Below are positions 10,209-22,624 of a stretch of 64,000 bases of DNA, piece after piece. A model generated the notes under the pieces. That model saw only the letters and a list, made by a program, of their open reading frames with translations, ran no database searches and was not told the origin of the DNA. Numbering within the stretch: the stretch's first letter is position 1; every line of letters starts with the position of its first letter. Position numbers and translations under genes: made by a program. Location: positions 141,953,612 through 142,017,611 of the forward strand of contig OV725078.1 of NCBI GenBank assembly GCA_928085145.1. Reading direction: 5' to 3'. The stretch is from Nezara viridula (taxonomy: Eukaryota > Arthropoda > Insecta > Hemiptera > Pentatomidae).

Positions 10209-12603
10209 ACTACTTCTACACCAGCTGTTAACAGATTGATTTATCGATTAAAATACATCGATTTACATTAGAATGAATAGTTGAATCGATATTTGCTAAG
10301 AGACAGTATTTTAACGGTTAAAATAGCTGGGAAAATGCACCAAATTAAAGAAACTTAATTTTGAGCTATTGCATTTTTTCGGGTAATACGGTTCAATCAA
10401 TGCCAGACAATTCAACTTTATTTAAAAGCATAACAATATAAAATTGAAAGGGTAATAAATCAAATTTATTTAAGGAGGTATTATCTTCAAATATAAATGA
10501 CACTTTATTTATTTAGTCATATACCCACAATTGGCAGGATGGTGTTTTCCATTTATTTCATGTATTGTCTGTTTGTTATCAGTTTACTTATTAATGTTTA
10601 TTTTTCTAATTTATTTACTTAATATAGAGTAGATTTCAGTAGATTAAATTATTTGTTTTCATAAGAGTTGTCTACTGTTACATTCATAATAGTTGTAATT
10701 AAATGAATATGATGTTATTTTTAATAAATAGATTCTTAAATTGTTGACAACGTGGATCCTTTTAGTTATTGACGGGTGGTCAACGAATTAATTTTGAAAT
10801 TACCTTTACATCCTCCCACTTTTTGTTCTTCTTCAAATGATGCATTTAATAACAATCCTACATGGCAAAGACTTTTAGTATTTGTTCTTACTTAAATAGT
10901 TCTTAACAAATAGACGTAAAAAGCCGAGTGTTGGGATGGGGTCTGGAAAAAACATGTTAAAGAGGGGGCCCAAGGAGTAAATAAAGTTAACAATCCCTTT
11001 TATAGTACTTTATTAATTCCTCTTATAGTTTTATTCGAATTGAAAGAATAAGTGGTTAATTCAAAATAATTTCTTTTTGCATTCTAAGCTTGCAAATAAC
11101 TAAATAAGTTGATATACTTTACACTTTCATTATATGTACTTTTTTTTTTACAATGTTAATTGTTAAAAATTAAAATGATTACTTTTGATAACTGATGTCC
11201 TTATCTTACTGATTTTTTCAAATACATAAAACGTGTTTACGCTGTTTTCTTTTTATTCCAAGCCATTTGAATAATTCAAAGTCATATTAAATATCATGTA
11301 TTTATCTTTTTTTTCAGCAAGCATGTTTTGAAAAATTCTACAATTAATTCCACAAGCCAGCGATGGCAATAAAGTGTGTCATCAACTAAAGAATGAATTA
11401 AACTCACACATCGAATCATTTAGACAATAAGTTTGGGCATAACTTACACGTGTTTTTAGCAAGGTAGTTTCGCCCATTTTTGGGTAAGATTCTATGAGAA
11501 GAAAGCTGAGCTCACCGAAAATCTATCAGACCGTTTTTAAACTTATCGATGGAAATTATTGATGAAAATCAACGTGTATCTTTGTTATCGATTAAATCGC
11601 CGATGGCTCGTCGGTTCCTTGGATTGGGCAAGTTTCTAAACTTAGCTTAGAGTTAAGAAACGAACAGCTGGATTGTAGAGGAAGCATGCAACTCCTGGAA
11701 GGTAACAGAACACATTAAAAATAAAAATATTAGGAAATACCACTACCTAATGAATTTTCGATGGTATCTATCTAACTTATAATTATTTTAATTTCTAAGT
11801 TTTAAACTTTAATGTCCTGTCCTGCATATAGCTTGCCACTAAGGCATACAAGTTGGTGAGTTTTTTTACTTCTGAGGCTGTAGGTGTAGGCCTGGCTACC
11901 ACACGATATCTAAGGTGGAGTATGTGTCGAACAGGAGAAGCATAGCATATCTTTCAGCCTTTTCTTCTACGTACTGGCGTACTCTCTGTATGACATTTAC
12001 GGTTCCTTACCTTTAGTGGATTCATATTGCCACGGATGGCTCGATTTTGATACGACTGGTCGAAGGCTTGTGATCACCAGATTCTCCAATACTTCGTTCA
12101 TTACAAGGTGTTGACAAATGACAAGTTGTTTGTCATTGGCTTCTTTCTTTTAGAAGAATCTGACATAGACAAATTTTCAGCTCCCTGTAAAGTATCTAAG
12201 TAGTCTTTAATGAATGTACGTTCTGTCTAAGATATCTGTGACATCTGCCTGTCAACGGCAGGAAAGATGCCTGAAATGACCAGTGTTGAGCCCTTGTGCG
12301 TAAAACAGGTGCGATAACTAATTACATCCTGCTGTATGGAGAGAAACGGCTCGCTCTTTCATTTGAATGTTAAAGGTTAAAGGAAAACTTAGAAAGCGAC
12401 TTAGATGAATATCGAATATTTAAAAGCATACTTTCATTAACCTTGGCTCGACTTCTTATTATTAGATCTAAATGACCGAGCGAACGGCAACAGGCCAACT
12501 TATCGTGACGGGTAGGCTGAAAATATCTGCGAATTGTTAGGCTTCTCGGATAAAAACAGACAGGTGATCCAGAGAATCTGAATCTGCTGATAAGGCTACC
12601 TAA
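10209..12603. other. Upstream flank of AHCYL and degenerate sequence
   Basis: AT-rich DNA that should include the AHCYL promoter on the minus strand. I find no convincing TATA or initiator pair. From about 11700 the base composition rises and the sequence may be decayed LINE 5' sequence leading into the element at 12604, but I could not read a protein from it. Confidence 0.35.
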
Positions 12604-13880
12604 AATTTTAATAACTATCGAGGAATTTCACTCCTTCCGGTATGTTATAAAATATTCGCTTTAATCTTAAGCAGTCGAATCACGGAATACGCCGATGAAA
12701 TTATCGGAGACTATCAATGCGGATTTAGACGGAATCGTTCGACTATTGATCAAATATTTTCTTTACGGCAAATATTAGAGTACAACGGTATTGTTCACCA
12801 GCTGTATATCGATTTCAAAAAGGCTTACGATTCTATTGACCGCCAGAAACTGTATAATATACTAATCGAGCAGGCGATTCCAAAAAAACTAGTAAATTTG
12901 GTCAGGATGTGCTTGACGGAATCACTCAATAAAGTTAGAATCGGTAATAATCTGTCCGAAAAATTTGAGGTTCGTTCGGGTTTAAAACAGGGGGATTCCC
13001 TTTCGCCTGCCCTGTTCAATTTGGCATTAGAAGATGCCATTAGGGAGGTAATGCGTACCGAAAAAGTGTTGGATCTTGGTGGGAAAACTTCTGTGCTGGG
13101 CTATGCTGATGATCTGGTACTGTTAAGCGAAGACGTGGAAACTATCAAACTAAATACGAGAACATTAATGAAAGCCGGTAAAGAACTAGGACTAGAAATA
13201 AACGCAGAAAAAACAAAATATATGGTTAGCTGTAAAAATGGCGATACTACTGGTGATATCGATATAGATAGTAATATGTTTGAACAGGTAGAGAAATTTA
13301 GGTATCTAGGTTCTACAATAACTAGAAAAAACGAAATTGAAGAAGAGGTTAAGGTTACACTGAAGGCGGGAAATGCTTGTTATTTTTCTGTGACAAAACT
13401 ACTTAGCTCGCGCCTCCTGTCCCGGAACTTAAAAATTAGAATCTATAAAACCACTATCTTACCTACAGTTCTGTATGGATGCGAAACCTGGAGCATCTTA
13501 AGGTTTTTGAAATTAAAGTATTGCTTGGAATATTCGGACCTAAGAAGGATGATTGAACCGGAGAGTTCAAACTGTTACACAACGCCAAATTGCGTGAACT
13601 AGTTGGGTAATATAATTGCGGTAATTTCATCGCGGTGAATCAAATGGGCTTGTAAAATTGTTGGGCTTGGTAACGAGAGAATTCCTAAAAGGTTAATATT
13701 TGCTGTACCGAATGGGAAACGTCCGAGGGGAAGACCGAAGCGAAGGTGGGAAGATTGCATTAAAGCCGATCTGAAGGAACTGGGTTTGGACGGCGAACGG
13801 TGGAGGGAGGTGTGTAATAAGCGATTGGTGGTGTCGGCATCGAACCTTCGGGTTCCCTAAGCCTTTTATTATATATTATT
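12604..13880 (+). mobile_element. RTE/R1-like LINE with an open reverse transcriptase, 3' part
   Basis: An open frame 12604-13602 (about 333 codons, no ATG at its start) covers most of a non-LTR reverse transcriptase. It reads NNYRGISLLPVCYKIF, then GDYQCGFRRNRSTIDQIFSL, YIDFKKAYDSID, SGLKQGDSLSPALFN, the catalytic box GYADDLVLLSED (13099 on), and FRYLGSTITR. After a frameshift near 13600, the C-terminal GRPKRRWEDCIKADLKELGL piece follows in another frame. The copy ends in a (tat/att)n run near 13875, a tail style typical of RTE-type elements. The endonuclease is missing. The open RT suggests fairly recent insertion. Confidence 0.9.
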
Positions 13881-14829
13881 ATTATTATTATTATTTATAA
13901 AGAAATAATTACTTCTGCCACATTTAAGAGCACTAAGTATTAGAGCTATGTGTGGCACATTTTTATCATATATACAAGATAATAACAAAAATAAAACACA
14001 AATTATGCACATCATAATAAAATATAAAATCATTTTCTTTTTTTTTTTGGTACAACAATTCCATTGAAGTCGTATTTTGTCCAATAAAAAATTATAAAAC
14101 ATATTCATACTTAATTAAAATACTTACCTGGTTAGAGATTATGCTAAGGAATTAGGATGATGGATAAGGTTCTGATAAAAGTTTTAGAATCTGGATGTAA
14201 TAATGCCAAGGGCAGAAGGGATGATGACATAAAGGTAATGATGAAAACTTTTGTTTGTAACGTTATACGGAGCATTGATTATTGTACGAAGGATTTAACG
14301 TAAAGCTGGAAGGATTGGATACGTTAGATTTAAAAAAAATTAGCTGTCCAACACAGACCAAGACGGTAGGTCAAGATGGGCTTCAGCATGGTATCGTAGA
14401 TTAATATTTTGTTTTCAATTAAAAGATTAGAGTTTTGTTGAGTAGTCTATATAACTGGCCAAATCGTCGTTTAAGCTATTGCTGATAAGTACTGTATGGG
14501 GATTTCATGTCAGTCTTTTGTCTAAAAGGAATCCAATATACCGACCTTATTCTGATATGGGAAGAGAGATAAAGCTGAAAAGGATTGGTGGAAAGGATAT
14601 ACATCGGAGGACAAACATGCTTAAATTTAAATTCGTTGATTTTGATTAGCGTTGCCCAAATGCGAGACCAAGACGAGTTTTGGTCTTGCGCACTCCATCT
14701 CAAGCAAGAGTCCACAATAGTCTTGCAGTTACCGATTAGCTTATTACTATAGAGGCATTACTGTATTTTTTTATATAGGAGAAACCTAACTAACCCCGAA
14801 TGAAAAATTAGAACAGTTAAATGCAAAAA
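13881..14829. other. AT-rich spacer, possible LINE debris
   Basis: Short open frames here have no recognisable protein. Nothing further supportable. Confidence 0.35.
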
Positions 14830-15480
14830 AAAGTTATAAGCTTTGTTAGAAACCTATATGAGGGTTCCACCTGTCAGGTTATCCACTGTGGCAAAGTGTC
14901 GGAGCCCTTTAATGTTGAGACTGGTGTTATGTTGGATGTGAATATGTTCTCTCTCCTATCTTATTTCTGATGGTAATCAACATCATTTTAAGGAGAGCTC
15001 TTCTTAGAGAAAGAGGACTTCAGTGGAGGCTGACGGAAAGACTCGAAGATCTGGACTTTGCGGATGACTTATGTTATTTCTCCCAAAGTTTCAGGGATAT
15101 GCAGGAGAAGCTAAATGAAGTCCAGAAGGAAGCTCGAAATGTCGGCCTCAAAATAAATGGTAATAAAACGAATGAGATGCGAGTCAAGAAAATCTTGTCA
15201 CCTTATAAAAGACCAAACAATAGAAACGGTTACTAAATTCTGCTACCTGGGGAGTATGGTGAGCTGATGAAGATGTTGCAAGTTGTATAAGGAAAGCCCA
15301 AAAAGCATTCTCGCAGCTTTGGCCAGTATGGAAATCCCAAGAAATCAGGAGAGGGGCCAAACTTCCCATCTTCAAAACAAATGTCATATCAATACTGATA
15401 TATGCTTGTGACACTTGGAAAGTTACTAAGCAGATAGCCAGGAGGCTACAGAAATTCCATTCGGAGGCAAAGTGTAAGAC
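14830..15480 (+). mobile_element. Second LINE reverse transcriptase fragment, decayed
   Basis: Translation in broken frames reads FVRNLYEGSTCQVIHCGKVS, then LRRALLRERGLQWRLTERLE, DLDFADDLCYFSQSF, and VGLKINGNKTNEMRV. FADD is the catalytic box and KINGNKT is the following domain. The family differs from the element at 12604, as the LQW..TERLEDLDFADD block shows. Stops and a deletion between the T-G-V and ILRRALL blocks show it is dead. Confidence 0.82.
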
Positions 15481-15779
15481 CAAGACCGTTTTTGGACAAC
15501 ACTAATTTTGATGCGTCAATTTATAACCATTGCTCAATGAGGAAGAAGTGTATTTGTAGGTTTAGGATGCTGTTTCAGGGTCTGGGTGTGATGATAGGAT
15601 AGGTGAATCGTCAGTAAATGTTGTTGGAAGGGTACCGGGATTGGTAGGGATGTCAAACGTGAATAGGTTGCAGAGAGCTGGACTCAAAACACTGTGTCGA
15701 GATATAGTACAGAGGCTAACAGTTACCAGAAGACCTCAACATTACGTGTTCATTAAAGAGAGTTAAGATGACTTATTGT
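15481..15779 (+). other. Degenerate LINE-related flank
   Basis: Contains ctaacagttaccagaagacctc, which is similar to gttaacagttactagaaggc at about 16205 in the neighbouring LINE copy. It is therefore probably 3' LINE sequence. No frame can be read. Confidence 0.4.
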
Positions 15780-16270
15780 ACACTTTTGTTTATACTAGTG
15801 ATGGACTCAGCAATACGAAGGGCTAAAGGAAAAATGTGGAAATTTCACCTGGGATACTTGTGTTCGCTGATGACGTTGTTATTTTCTCGGACAATGACAG
15901 GAATCTTCAGTACAATATTAATACCTGGGCGCATAGCTTAATGAAAATGGATACATTGATTCAGAGGTAAATGAGCGAATCGCTGCTGCGAGCATGATGA
16001 TTGAAGCAGTTAAGAAAGGTTTTCTAAACAGGCGTGAGGTGGAAGAGAAAACAAAGATGGCTGTTTTCAGATCGACATTTTTCCCATTTTAACGTACTCT
16101 TCAGATCTTCAGAATCATGGATGCTGACAAAGAAACATAGACAACATAGAACAAGGATACAAGCGTCAGAAAAGCGATTTCTCCTGTCGAAATATATGTG
16201 CAGAAGTTAACAGTTACTAGAAGGCCTCGACAGAGCGTTGCTCAATTTAGGGGTAAGATGACTAAGTGGA
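15780..16270 (+). mobile_element. LINE family B fragment
   Basis: Broken frames read MDSAIRRAKGKMWKFHLG, then SLMTLLFS-type remains of the FADDVVIFS box, NENGYIDSEVNERIAAA, EAVKKGFLNRREV, and VTRRPRQSVAQFRGKMT. The same family is better preserved on the minus strand at 54530-56330. Here the stretch between KFHLG and the FADD box is deleted. Confidence 0.8.
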
Positions 16271-17639
16271 TGTAGAAAGATAAATAGACGGATCACTTTA
16301 AGTGACAGGCAGATCAGCACCCAATTACTCTCGGTCTGCGGTGTAAGAGATCAAACTTAAAACTCCGCAAGGATGCAATCTCCTGACTTAGTATATAGGA
16401 CTATAAGTGGACGGATCAGCGTCCAAACTTTCATGGTGTAAGAGATGAGGAACAAAGGTTTATGGACATAGTGAAATAAAACGGAATTTGTTGAAGACCA
16501 AAAGGAGTATGTGATACATACATTGACCAACTGAATAAAGGTCTACACACTGAATAAAGGAGATCCGAAGACCTAACAACTTGAGGTTTACCTGCGGTAT
16601 TTATTCCGCCAAGACTAAACCGGCAATCAAGAGCCGTTACAATAACAGTATTTTTAAGCTTTGAATAAAGTTTAATATTATCGCCATTAAACATTATTAA
16701 TAAAGAGTATTTACAATGTACATGCATATTTACAATTTGAGTGTTTTTATAATATAACTATAAGAAATAAAAATACAATTTTTAGTATGCTTCACGGGCG
16801 AGCTTGTATGGCGCTGCTTGGTAGCAGGTAGGCGGACTAGTTGTCCCCTATAGCAAGAGGCGGGAATCTGTTGCCGCTACAACTGTCTTATGGAACACCA
16901 GCCTTAAAAGAGACAATAATTGGAGAATTCAGTGTCCCAGCGCAGCGGATTTGGAAGGAATGATTTGAGCGATAGGATTTGAATATTAAGACCTCACGAT
17001 GACCCACCGGCCCAGGGACCGCCTCAAGCATCGTGCCTCACACCATCCTGCGCACTAACCTAATCCTTTTATTCTTCCCCAATGCGTGGCCACGTTGACG
17101 CACCAATTTTAACACCTATCCAAATTTCGACGGTTCATTTTGCATTTTCTAAAACTTAAATGTAAATAAATTATGCTTTATTTTACGATTTGGAGAATAT
17201 TATAGTACATAATGAGTCAAAAAAGAAATTGCAAATACTAAAAAAAATAACTAAATCAATTTTAAAAAAATGTGAACACACAAAACAAAAGATTTTTATA
17301 TTGAAAGTATTTTAACAAATAAACAAAAAATCGGTGAATTTTAGAATAGTAATGATGCCACGTATCTGAGCAGGAAATCATGTGCAATTAAATTTCCTGC
17401 GAAGGTCGAAAGTTTTTCATAATCAATTTTACTTTTATTGTTCAGAATTTAAATCATTGTGTGTTGATATGTTTCCAAGTAAAATTATTTTATTCAATCT
17501 GTGAAATAACAAAAGTCATTACGAAGTCGATTGATTGCTTTAGTGTCGACATACATTCGCGAATTTTCCAATGTAACTTTTCGCGGAGAAGGTGTTTTGT
17601 TTTGTGACAACTATGACAAAAATCTATAAAATAAATAAT
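16271..17639. other. Spacer, nothing recognised
   Basis: A GC-richer block (16780-17090) may be an unrecognised repeat. No gene is supported. Confidence 0.35.
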
Positions 17640-17750
17640 TTTTTTTTAAAACTTATTTATTGAAAAATATTACAATCTGTCTCTAGGACATTTATAATAG
17701 AGTTCACAGATCACATTCACACTCTATGTAAAATAAATAACAAATTTTTG
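17640..17750 (-). mobile_element. Jockey-type LINE 3' tail
   Basis: On minus, a 3' UTR with gtgtgaatgtgatctgtgaa, then gtcctagagacagattgtaa, ends in an A-rich tail. It matches the tandem 3' ends of the Jockey copy at 51005-52035 (gtgtgaatgtgttca, gtgacagattattata). Only the last ~110 bp survive. Confidence 0.7.
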
Positions 17751-18525
17751 CGTTTACAGCTTCTGTGAGGTTGAATATCAATATATTTTTTTGCATCGAC
17801 TTATTTCAAATAAAGTGGTTTATGTATATATCAAATGTCAAGTGATTTATAAAAATAGTTTCTTAATTACAGCTAAATTTTCTATATTAATAAGATAAAA
17901 TGATTACGAGTTTGCGGAGAGGCTTTTTAACTCTGACATTAATCTCTTTCCCTCTCCCCTGGCCCAAAAAATCCCGTATAGCTTAAACAGGCGAAGAAGG
18001 AGGGACCAAAATTGAATTTTGCATTAAAACCGCAGTTTAAGGAAATATTTTTGAGCCTGAAGTAATAGATATATGATAGGTCAAAGGGGATTACGATGCA
18101 TTAATCCTGTCGAGAAAATCTCACGATTCTCTCTAGAATTAACGATAAAATAAAATAAGTATTAATATAAAATGTGGACTTCATATCAGTTTGTCTCCAG
18201 TTGCCTGTTCAAACGCATAAGTTTTGCTTTTTGATTTTTTTTTTCTTGAAAAATATTAGTTATTTACAACATTTTTAAGAGTGTAAAATGCTTTTAGGTC
18301 CCATGGCAGTCGCTCAGAATAATACATTAATTGAAAACTGCCGAAGTCAGCGATACGCGGCCTGAGTCCACGGGCAGCCTGAAACAACGGTTCAGCGAGC
18401 AGTCCAAAAGTGCCAGGGGACAGGAAACTAGGCTAGGGGGCTCCGAGATCAGGCTATCCAAGAGCGACAGGTTCAGCTGATAACTGCTTTATTGTTATAC
18501 AGTTAACTGCTGCTATACTTCAGTT
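17751..18525. other. Spacer, nothing recognised
   Basis: AT-rich in the left half, more mixed near 18300-18480. No gene is supported. Confidence 0.35.
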
Positions 18526-18795
18526 TACTAGCGAATCCAGGATTTAATTTTGGGGGGGCCTCACCCCGGAAGCTTTTTTTTTCATATATATATAACGATA
18601 ATTACTTTAGAAAAACATAAAGATACTAACTACCTATATGAAATGGTGTTTAAATGATTCTTGAAGTCCTAATAAAATTAATTAAACGAGCGATTATACT
18701 TTAAGACATATTTTTTACGATAAAACATGGTTACATTTTACAATTTTGGGGGGGCTTCAGCCCGAAAGCCCCTCCCCCACGTAAATCCGCCTGTG
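18526..18795 (-). mobile_element. hAT-type MITE, copy 1
   Basis: A 270-bp non-coding element with ends tactagcgaatccaggattt and gtaaatccgcctgtg. It is flanked by a perfect 8-bp duplication, cttcagtt, at 18518-18525 and 18796-18803. Eight-base target duplications and CA...TG-type termini indicate the hAT superfamily. It shares both ends and the internal taattatcgttat-type sequence with copies at 19435 and 34804, and lies in the opposite orientation to both. Confidence 0.88.
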
Positions 18796-18804
18796 CTTCA
18801 GTTG

Positions 18805-19400
18805 AAAATTCTCATCGATTGCATTTTGCTGGGGATGCGGATGGCAGCGCGTACACAGTAAGAGGAAGGCTTGCTGAACTTAATCTGCGGTTCTCGATTG
18901 CTGCTCTCTACTCACAACAGCACACCGAGCTCAGCTTCACTTTTTTCGTGAACACGCTGCCTGGGCAGAAGATGATTTAACTCAGTTCTGTTTTCTGACG
19001 AGTCCATGTATAGCCTTTATGGTGCAGACGGGCGAGTTCTAGTGCGGAGAGGACCACGTAAGCAATTAGCTCAGTGCAATATAACGGGAAGAGTGCAGTT
19101 CGGGGGAGGGTCGGTGAATGTTTGTGGTGGACTGTGTTTAGACTCAAGTACGGACTCACATGGAAAACATAGAGGTTCCGAAGGCCGACGTTCAATGCAC
19201 ACACGTACATCACCGATATCCTCGAAGAACAATAATGTGGTAACATTTGGCCGTTTATCGCTCTCTGTTTTCTATTTATGCAGGATTATGTTCTGCCGCA
19301 AATCGAAAATTTTGTACGGAACTACCTATACCAGGTTAGTGTTCGCACTTTTGCAACCCAAGCTTCAATCCTATAAAGCATCTTCGGGACCGGCTTAGGA
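18805..19400 (+). pseudogene. Tc1-type transposase relic
   Basis: Readable pieces are the tryptophan-containing HAAWAEDDLTQF block, then SLYGADGRVLVRRGPRKQ and GRVQFGGGSVNVCGGLC (the Tc1 block around the second strand, V..GGGSVMVWG in the family). Next comes MQDYVLPQIENFVRNYLYQ, where the family has MHDNAPPH, so the second catalytic Asp-Asn box is altered to QDY. Frameshifts and substitutions make it inactive. It is bracketed by two inverted hAT-type MITEs. Confidence 0.82.
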
Positions 19401-19434
19401 CGTCCATCCGTTGACAATGAACCTTCCATGTGAC

Positions 19435-19720
19435 CACGGGCGGATCTACGGGGAGAGGGGGGGAGGCTTCAGCCCGAAAGCCGCCCAAAATGAAAAAATA
19501 TAACCATGTTTTATGGGTAAAAAAATTTAAAAAATACCTCTTAAAGTATTATTGTTCGTGTAATTACATTTAAAAGTACTTAAGGAATAACTTAAACACC
19601 ATTTCATATAGGTAGTTAGTTTCTTTCTGTTTTTCCAAAGTAATTATCGTTATTTTTATGAAAAAAAATGTTTCGGGCTGAAGCCTTCCCCCCCCAAATT
19701 AAATCCTGGATCCGCTAGTG
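19435..19720 (+). mobile_element. hAT-type MITE, copy 2
   Basis: A 286-bp element beginning cacgggcggatctacgggga and ending ggatccgctagtg. It is flanked by a perfect 8-bp target duplication, catgtgac, at 19427-19434 and 19721-19728. It is inverted relative to copy 1. It has no coding capacity and would depend on an autonomous hAT transposase elsewhere. Confidence 0.92.
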
Positions 19721-20139
19721 CATGTGACCTCTAAGTTCGTTAAAAGGATCAGATTCAACATCCTATAACCCCGATATTCGTAGTATGCCTACGAGAGTGC
19801 AGGCCGTTATTTAAAAAATAAAAAAATAAAGGAGGCAACACTTGGTACTAGAGACTCGGATTTCATAATATAAAAAGAATTAGATGCGTTTTATTCTTTT
19901 TTGAAAGTGTGTTCATTTGATTTATTATACATTATGATTTTTAAAAACGAATTTTTGTTTTTTCCCTTTATTTGAGTTTTCTGTAGGGAAAAAAATAACG
20001 ACAAGATTTAAGGTGCGCCGGTTTATATTATATATATATATATATATTTTCGGCTGGCGCGACAGACCTTGTAGATCTTAGACCGCGAGATGTCAAGTAC
20101 TAATAATTCTAGACTACATCGCGATACTTGATTTTAGTA
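19721..20139. other. AT-rich spacer with a (TA)n run
   Basis: Holds a short (ta)n microsatellite at about 20030-20048. Nothing else recognised. Confidence 0.5.
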
Positions 20140-20315
20140 CACGAGGGTAGGGTCATCAGTCCTACGCCCGGGGGTGTGAGTTGCCTCCAGTAAGCTGACG
20201 GCATCACATACCTGGGGGAGGGATCTAGGCCAGCGTGACTTTCCCTGGTGTACAGTCACCCAAATCGGGCGGTCACACATCCAAGTGCTAATCACGCTCG
20301 GCGTTGCTTTAAATA
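20140..20315 (-). repeat. 5S-rRNA-derived SINE fragment
   Basis: On minus, 20311-20268 reads ttaaagcaacgccgagcgtg, then attagcacttggatgtgtga and ccgccc. This matches the internal-promoter half of eukaryotic 5S rRNA (gttaagca.cgtcggg..tggttagtacttggatgg..gaccgcc). The rest of a 5S gene is absent and an unrelated body follows, so it is a 5S-derived SINE, not a 5S gene. Confidence 0.72.
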
Positions 20316-21115
20316 TATATATTGCTTGCTTTCAACGGCAAAGGATATATGGCCAACAACACGAAAACCTTGTTGGACAGTAAAATGTCCAGAGTTAAAT
20401 CCAAACTGGATATTTTTGTATTAAAGTATGGGCTGGATCCGTTTGAGAAGGATTTTTCAAATATTTTTGAAAGGATTGGGAATTAGGTTATTGGTTTATA
20501 GGATGAGTTTTTCCTAACAAGTTTACCTGGTTTAGGAAGAGGATAATTATGCAGTGTTTCCACATCAAAGGAAAGTGGTGTATTTATTAAACTCACCATT
20601 ATTACCTAATTGTTACAACCTCGAAATCCATATACGGCATAAAAAAAAATAATAATATTACAAAATGTTAAAATTTTATTTCCTAAGCTCCTAAGGCGCA
20701 TTGGCAAGAACCTTCGGACATCGGTCTAATATTTTTCGACCTAGTATAACCAAAAAAGTTCCATTGAAATTGGTGACCTCACTTCCGTAACCGTCCCTTA
20801 TTAGTATTTTTCTTATGTAATAAGAGATTGTTGTAGTGGATACGGATGGCAGTAGTTGTATGCTTTACGTTGTTAAAAGAAATTCAAGTGTAAAATAAAA
20901 ATGTTTTTGTTTTAGTACTTGTATTTTTATGTTCAATGCAATAGTTTGAATACACTTACAAATGACTGTTGTCGGAGACTTTAAATTGCTTTCTGTTAAT
21001 AATTGAATAGTATATTTGACATGATTTTTTAAAAATTAATTCGTGAACGTGTTCGAAGAAACTTATTTTTCTCGTCCCTCAAATTTTTGTCTTATTACGA
21101 CAGCGATGATTCTGA
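20316..21115. other. Spacer, nothing recognised
   Basis: AT-rich, with no supportable feature. Confidence 0.4.
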
Positions 21116-21390
21116 CAGGGGCGTACGCAGCTTTCTTATTAAGGGGAGCAGAACTAAATAAAAAGAATTCTCAAATAGATAAATGATTCCTAACTTAATA
21201 ATATTAGATACAACAGTTTATTGTTACAAAAATTTATAAATCTTTTTATATGAAATACAATATATACTTAGAAGAACAATTTAAAACAATATTTTTCTTG
21301 AATTTTAACAAACCTTTATACAACATCGTCTTTCAAATTATTTAGAAGGGGGGGGGGAGGGGCCCCCCTCTGCGTACACCCGCTCCCCTG
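21116..21390. mobile_element. hAT-type MITE of a second family
   Basis: A 275-bp non-coding element with inverted ends caggggcgtacgcag and ctgcgtacacccgctcccctg. It is flanked by an 8-bp duplication with one mismatch (gattctga at 21108-21115, gatactga at 21391-21398). The CAGGGG...CCCCTG termini and 8-bp duplication fit hAT. It lies about 950 bp upstream of the signal-peptide exon. Confidence 0.87.
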
Positions 21391-22280
21391 GATACTGAAT
21401 CCGCTACTGATCTTGCATTTAGTAGAGTATGTGTTTTTTTCTTTGTATCCTAATAATGCATGAATCATTTAAACATTGGTTGATTTGTTATTTACTCGTG
21501 TTTGAGAGCCTGAAGAGATAGTTTCGGAATCTTTCAGCGATAGTCCTGAAACGGAAATTAGTTATCATCAATTGAATCTTTGATTATGGAGTATGTGCTT
21601 TTAGTAGGCGAATATCCCAGTTCCATATTTTGGAGGAAAAATAGTCATGTTATTTTCTTTCATTTGTAGGTTTGTTTATTAGGTTCATCGTCCTCCATCT
21701 ACTCGAATTATGTTGGGGAGAGATTCAGTTTTCTTACCAATTAATGTAGATTTAAAATTGGACATTTTAAAGTTAAGGCGGTTTTAAAAAGGAAGGAGCA
21801 ATTCCTTTTTTGGTGAACTAATCTATATTGTTAGAAATATGGCATATGAAGAGATAGAGAACGTTGTACAGACTGAAAAAATTAACGCATGTATGCAAAA
21901 TATTAAAAGAGGCTACTATAAACAGAAGGCTTCGAGGCGTTTGTTTTCTCTAGTTTATCTTGCTATGTGGGTCAACGATTCCATGCAAAAGGGGATATCG
22001 CATTTTTCACATTCCTCATATTTTTATCCATTTCCATATGGTTTTCGAAAGTAGATTAAAAGTTAGACTCTTTGGCAATGGAAGAATTATTGGCATTTAT
22101 ATTACTGATACTAAAGTAAGATGGTTATCATACAGAAAAACCTGAAGTATTTGGATGATTTTATAGGAAACAGGGAATCAAAACTGTGTTTCCGGGTGAG
22201 ATTAACAGATGCTCTTTATGTCGACGTGTCGTATCGGCGACATCCAGGGATCTGGATCTAGCTTTTATCTAATGAACCCA
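21391..22280. other. Upstream flank of the giant secreted-protein gene
   Basis: AT-rich sequence with two short unrecognised open frames. Base composition becomes more mixed from about 22190, as expected near a promoter. Confidence 0.35.
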
Positions 22281-22288
22281 ATCTCTGC

Positions 22289-22342
22289 TATTTATTTAAC
22301 GGTCAGGAGGGTACGTGCGGAAACATTCGGTAGAGGACAGTG
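22289..22342 (+). promoter_or_regulatory. Candidate core promoter and short 5' UTR
   Basis: A TATA-like tatttatttaa at 22289-22299 precedes the start codon at 22343 by about 50 bp. The transcription start would fall around 22320, giving a very short leader. No strong initiator is visible, so this is tentative. Confidence 0.3.
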
Positions 22343-22393
22343 ATGGAGAAGTTAGCTGCAGGCCTCGTAGCGGCCTGTTTGCTTTTAACACAG
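22343..22393 (+). CDS. Giant acidic secreted protein, exon 1 (signal peptide)
   Basis: ATG then 16 further codons encode MEKLAAGLVAACLLLTQ, ending exactly at CAG|gtaatt in phase 0. This is a textbook signal-peptide core: a Lys near the start, then LAAGLVAACLLL. The giant exon at 42570 has a phase-0 acceptor and begins VTNAIPTPHC. The join gives ...LLLTQVTNA|IPTPHC with a good cleavage site after Ala21 (Thr at -3, Ala at -1). Three independent points support the pairing: matching phase, completion of a signal-peptide cleavage site, and lack of any Met near the start of the giant exon. The 20.2-kb intron is the weak point; an unseen intermediate exon is possible. Confidence 0.72.
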
Positions 22394-22624
22394 GTAATTA
22401 ATTTAAATTTCGCATTTTGAAATGCTTACGACCAGCTTTAATTATCATAATGTTATCTTCTAGTGGTATGATTACTTATTTAATGAATAAATTTTGAATC
22501 ATGTAAATTCAAAAGTATTACCCGTCAAGATATGAACTTTTTTCATTTACTAAGTTTAACATTGACCATGGCATAAAGGGCGGTATACTAGAATATTCTA
22601 ATTATAAAACCTTTAACACTGACA

